8,262 bases of DNA from Actinoallomurus sp045806665 (GTDB lineage Bacteria; Actinomycetota; Actinomycetes; Streptosporangiales; Streptosporangiaceae), in contig JBJMIW010000044.1 in assembly GCA_045806665.1 (NCBI GenBank), positions 1-8,262 of the forward strand, read 5' to 3'. The notes beneath the pieces are model-generated. The model was not told the origin of the DNA and ran no database searches. It saw only the letters and a program-made list of their open reading frames with translations. Position 1 is the first letter of the stretch; each line of letters starts with the position of its first letter. Position numbers and translations under genes: made by a program. Shown here piece by piece: positions 6,094 through 8,262 of the stretch.

Positions 6094-6953
6094 CACGTCG
6101 CCTCCGGAAGTGCGCGGGCCACGCTCTGCAGCTCGGCGAGCAGCGGCCCGAGGGCGTCGGTGTGCAGGCCGCGCCCGCCCGGCTCCGAGGCGAGGTCTGG
6201 GCGGCGCAGGGTCGCGGCCGTGAGCACCTGGTCGATGACGGCGTCGAACTCCGCGCGCAGGTCGGCCGGGTCCGCCGCGACGCCCGAGCCCGCCAGGCGG
6301 GTCTCGACCGCGTGCGGCCTGAACAGCTCGTCGACCAGCGGCCAGATCAGGTCGAGCGCCGCCTGCATCCGCCGGTGCGACTCGTCCGTGCCGTCGCCGA
6401 GGCGTACGGTCCACTGTGCGGCATGGTCGCGGTGGTAGGCGACCTCCTTGACCCCCTTGGCGGCGATCGCCGCCAGGACCGGATCGCGGGAGGGGATGAG
6501 GCGCTGCAGCAGGGCGAGTCGCCAGGTGGCGAACACCAGCAGCTTGGCGATCAGGTCGCCGAAGTCGCCCCGCGGCGTCTCGACGAGCCGGACGTTGCCG
6601 AACTCCTCCGCGTCGCGGAAGTAGGCGTAGTGGTCCTCGCCCCGGCCGGTGCCGTCGGCGTGGCCCGCCCGGGCGTACAGCAGCCGGGTCTGGCCGAGGA
6701 GGTCCAGCCCGATGTTGGCCAGCGCCACCTCCTCCTCCAGGTCCGGTGCGTTCGTGCACCACTCCTGCAGCCGGTGGGACATGACGAGGGCGTCGTCGCC
6801 CAGCATGAGGCAGTAGGCGGCCAGGTCGGCGCCGTCGACGTCCGCCGGCACGGCGGTGTCGACGCCGGCCAGCGGGTCGGCGAACCCGGTGCCGAACGCC
6901 CAGCGCGCGTCGCCGTCCCCGGTCAGGGCCTCGTAGACGTTGTCGAAGGACAT
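6090..6953 (-). CDS. paaC: Phenylacetyl-CoA epoxidase structural subunit PaaC
   Basis: This 287-residue ferritin-fold subunit pairs with PaaA. Recognisable PaaC blocks include LGDDALVMSHRLQEWC (51-66), ALANIGLDLLGQTR (77-90), GVKEVAYH (167-174) and the C-terminal GGRGLHTDALGPLLAELQ (259-276). Family knowledge: PaaC resembles PaaA but lacks a working diiron centre and stabilises the complex. About 40 N-terminal residues (FDNVYEAL ... FADPLAG) precede the core, making it longer than the ~250-residue proteobacterial protein; I think this is usual in actinobacteria, but that is recollection. The start chosen is the ATG at 6953 with GGAG four bases before it, 10 bp after the paaB stop. An in-frame ATG at 6995 would overlap paaB and add an unconserved-looking stretch. 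The stop overlaps paaD. Confidence 0.94.
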   Translation of the reverse strand: MSFDNVYEALTGDGDARWAFGTGFADPLAGVDTAVPADVDGADLAAYCLMLGDDALVMSHRLQEWCTNAPDLEEEVALANIGLDLLGQTRLLYARAGHADGTGRGEDHYAYFRDAEEFGNVRLVETPRGDFGDLIAKLLVFATWRLALLQRLIPSRDPVLAAIAAKGVKEVAYHRDHAAQWTVRLGDGTDESHRRMQAALDLIWPLVDELFRPHAVETRLAGSGVAADPADLRAEFDAVIDQVLTAATLRRPDLASEPGGRGLHTDALGPLLAELQSVARALPEATW

Positions 6954-6963
6954 GACGCTCCGA

Positions 6964-7239
6964 TCACATGTGCGGGACGTCATCGGGGATGTCATAGAAG
7001 GTTGGGTGCCGGTACACCTTGTCCGCCGACGGGGCGAAGAACGGGTCCTTCTCGTCCGGGCTGGACGCCGCGATGTGCGACGCCTTCACCACCCAGATGC
7101 TCACGCCCTCGTTGCGGCGGGTGTACAGGTCCCGCGCGTTGCACAGCGCCATCTCGTCGTCGGGCGCGTGCAGCGACCCGACGTGCACGTGGTTCAGCCC
7201 GCGCTTGCCGCGCACGAACACCTCGTAGAGATCGCTCAT
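6964..7239 (-). CDS. paaB: Phenylacetyl-CoA epoxidase subunit PaaB
   Basis: This 91-residue protein has the PaaB signature: YEVFVRGKRGLNHVHVGSLH (5-24), the NARDLYTRR block and SIWVV, and a C-terminal YRHPTFYDIPDDV. The length fits the family (about 95). Family knowledge: PaaB is a small non-catalytic subunit that bridges PaaAC heterodimers into the larger active assembly. Its ATG overlaps the paaA stop (ATGA) and has GGAGGG five bases upstream, so translation is probably coupled to paaA, which would keep subunits in step. The open frame extends 33 codons further upstream, but that part is Arg/Pro-rich shadow of paaA. Confidence 0.95.
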   Translation of the reverse strand: MSDLYEVFVRGKRGLNHVHVGSLHAPDDEMALCNARDLYTRRNEGVSIWVVKASHIAASSPDEKDPFFAPSADKVYRHPTFYDIPDDVPHM

Positions 7240-8174
7240 GAGTCCCTCCGCTTGGCGGCGTGGGCGGCGGCGGCCTCGCGGACCCACGCGCCCTCCTCGT
7301 GGGCGCGGCGACGCCGGGCGATGCGCTCGGCGTTGCACGGACCGTCACCGCGCAGCACCCGCTTGAACTCGTCCCAGTCGATCGGGCCGAAGTCGTGGTG
7401 GCCGCGCTCGGGGTTCCACTTCAGGCCCGGGTCGGGGAGCGTGACGCCCAGCGCCTCGGCCTGCGGCACCGTCATGTCGACGAACCGCTGGCGGAGCTCG
7501 TCGTTCGTGTGCCGCTTGACCTTCCAGGCCATCGACTGGGCGGTGTTCGGCGAGTCCTGGTCGGGCGGGCCGAACATCATGAGGCTCGGCCACCACCAGC
7601 GGTCCACCGCGTCCTGCACCATGGCCCGCTGCGCGTCGGTGCCCCGCATCATGGTCATCAGCAGCTCGTAGCCCTGCCGCTGGTGGAAGGACTCCTCCTT
7701 GCAGATGCGGATCATCGCCCGGGCGTACGGCCCGTACGAGCTGCGGCACAGCGGCACCTGGTTGCAGATCGCGGCGCCGTCGACCAGCCAGCCGATCACC
7801 CCCACGTCGGCGTACGTCAGCGTCGGGTAGTTGAAGATCGAGGAGTACTTCTGCCGCCGCTCGATCAGCCGGGTGGTCATGTCGGCCCGGTCGATGCCCA
7901 GGGTCTCGGCGGCGGAGTACAGGTACAGGCCGTGGCCCGCCTCGTCCTGCACCTTGGCGAGGAGGATCGCCTTGCGCCGCAGCGATGGCGCGCGGGTGAT
8001 CCAGTCGCCCTCCGGCTGCATGCCGATGATCTCCGAGTGCGCGTGCTGCGCGATCTGCCGGATCATCGTGGCCCGGTAGGCGTCCGGCATCCAGTCGCGG
8101 GGCTCGATCCGCTGGTCCCGCTCGACGGTGTGCTGGAAGTGGCGCTCCAGGCCCTCTTCGGCGACGGCGGTCAT
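7236..8174 (-). CDS. paaA: Phenylacetyl-CoA epoxidase catalytic diiron subunit PaaA
   Basis: This 312-residue ferritin-fold oxygenase uses O2 to epoxidise the ring of phenylacetyl-CoA to 1,2-epoxyphenylacetyl-CoA, the committed step of aerobic phenylacetate catabolism. Diiron ligands are visible: Glu48 (HSEIIGMQPEGDWI), Glu78 and His81 (QDEAGH), Asp132, Glu161 and His164 (KEESFH). A constant offset of six fits the ligands of E. coli PaaA as I remember them (E42, E72, H75, D126, E155, H158), so the enzyme should be active. The C-terminal PGLKWNPERGHHDFGPIDWDEF region (about 253-274) is also typical. The start ATG at 8174 follows GAAGGAGG by four bases. It is the first structural gene of the operon, and its start overlaps the stop of a 23-codon leader ORF. 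Regulation is not shown in the window; family operons are usually controlled by PaaX or the TetR-type PaaR responding to phenylacetyl-CoA. Confidence 0.96.
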   Translation of the reverse strand: MTAVAEEGLERHFQHTVERDQRIEPRDWMPDAYRATMIRQIAQHAHSEIIGMQPEGDWITRAPSLRRKAILLAKVQDEAGHGLYLYSAAETLGIDRADMTTRLIERRQKYSSIFNYPTLTYADVGVIGWLVDGAAICNQVPLCRSSYGPYARAMIRICKEESFHQRQGYELLMTMMRGTDAQRAMVQDAVDRWWWPSLMMFGPPDQDSPNTAQSMAWKVKRHTNDELRQRFVDMTVPQAEALGVTLPDPGLKWNPERGHHDFGPIDWDEFKRVLRGDGPCNAERIARRRRAHEEGAWVREAAAAHAAKRRDS

Positions 8175-8242
8175 GGGGCCTCCTTCGTCGGCCTCATGAC
8201 CAAGGTGCTGTGCCTGTCGATTCCCTCGCTTCGCCCGGTCAT
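8171..8242 (-). CDS. Possible 23-codon leader ORF coupled to paaA
   Basis: On the minus strand an ATG at 8242 lies eight bases after AAGGAG (8256-8251). It opens a 23-codon frame that ends in TGA (8173-8171), overlapping the paaA ATG as ATGA. The predicted peptide is polar and charged (MTGRSEGIDRHS..., ending RPTKEAP), with no membrane segment, no run of one amino acid as in attenuation leaders, and no family I recognise. The paaA ribosome binding site lies inside its last codons. It could be a translational-coupling leader like the other overlaps in this operon, or a chance frame. The good ribosome binding site and exact overlap are the only evidence. Confidence 0.35.
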   Translation of the reverse strand: MTGRSEGIDRHSTLVMRPTKEAP

Positions 8243-8246
8243 GAGG
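8192..8246. repeat. 10-bp perfect inverted repeat in the paaA leader
   Basis: CCTCATGACC (8192-8201) and GGTCATGAGG (8237-8246) are perfect reverse complements separated by 35 bp. Each arm contains the palindrome TCATGA, and these lie 45 bp apart, a little over four helical turns. In the paaA transcript the 5' arm holds the start codon of the leader ORF, so pairing of the arms would hide it. It does not resemble the PaaR operator that I recall from other actinobacteria. It could be an operator pair, a leader hairpin, or partly a by-product of repeated ATGACC start contexts. Confidence 0.5.
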
Positions 8247-8262
8247 TCTTCTCCTTCGCGAC

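Noticed and set aside
4612..6438. A 608-codon plus-strand open frame opposite paaE/paaD/paaC
   Set aside because: It has no recognisable motif and is rich in Arg, Gly and Asp, as expected for an antisense shadow in GC-rich DNA. The minus-strand paa genes carry all the conserved residues.
6954..6995. PaaC start at 6995
   Set aside because: It would overlap paaB by 32 bases and lacks a close ribosome binding site, whereas GGAG precedes the ATG at 6953, after which the FDNVYEAL segment begins.
8175..8262. PaaR-type operator or promoter boxes directly before paaA
   Set aside because: I found no TAnnnT/TTGAC pair at a proper spacing and no match to the operator form I recall, so the promoter is probably beyond the right edge.
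1..8262. Mobile elements, CRISPR arrays, tRNA or rRNA genes, defence systems
   Set aside because: No transposase, integrase, repeat-spacer pattern, tRNA cloverleaf or rRNA-like stretch was seen. Apart from one unassigned gene the content is ordinary chromosomal metabolism and metal handling.

Overview
This is a GC-rich window with strong G/C third-position bias, GTG and TTG starts, and a SpoIIE-type PP2C phosphatase. It looks like a chromosomal segment of a filamentous high-GC actinobacterium, perhaps of the Streptomyces/Streptosporangiales type (inference; there is no rRNA or other direct taxonomic marker). I see no insertion sequence, tRNA, rRNA, CRISPR array or attachment site.

Left part (1-2532, + strand). 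The window opens inside a membrane-anchored PP2C/SpoIIE phosphatase (1-1032, 5' end cut off). After a 43-bp gap holding a promoter that appears leaderless, with a dyad over the start codon, comes a two-gene metal-homeostasis operon: an ArsR/SmtB metal sensor (1076-1507) overlapping by ATGA a cation diffusion facilitator exporter (1504-2532). The sensor has a complete alpha-5 type zinc site and the exporter has the His/Asp pairs of zinc-type CDF proteins, so the pair probably senses and exports Zn(II) or a similar divalent metal.

Middle part (2543-4500). A hemerythrin-like HHE protein (minus strand, 2543-3100) and an unrecognised 401-residue ferritin-like protein (plus strand, 3295-4500) diverge from a 194-bp intergenic region. 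That region carries weak sigma-B-like promoter matches on both strands. The start of the ferritin-like gene sits on a 26-bp tandem duplication that copies its first codons out of frame. This leaves a TTG-initiated decoy ORF upstream with a good ribosome binding site.

Right part (4504-8242, minus strand). A compact, complete paaABCDE operon encodes the phenylacetyl-CoA epoxidase: PaaA catalytic diiron subunit, PaaB, PaaC structural subunit, PaaD Fe-S assembly factor and PaaE FAD/2Fe-2S reductase. Its genes overlap or lie within 10 bp of each other. A 23-codon leader ORF with its own ribosome binding site overlaps the paaA start by ATGA and shares the leader with a 10-bp inverted repeat. The operon promoter lies beyond the right edge.

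Taken together, three different non-heme diiron folds (PaaA/PaaC, the ferritin-like protein and hemerythrin) sit side by side, next to a metal sensor/exporter pair. The metabolic core is aerobic phenylacetate catabolism. The least explained element is the ferritin-like protein with its duplicated start.
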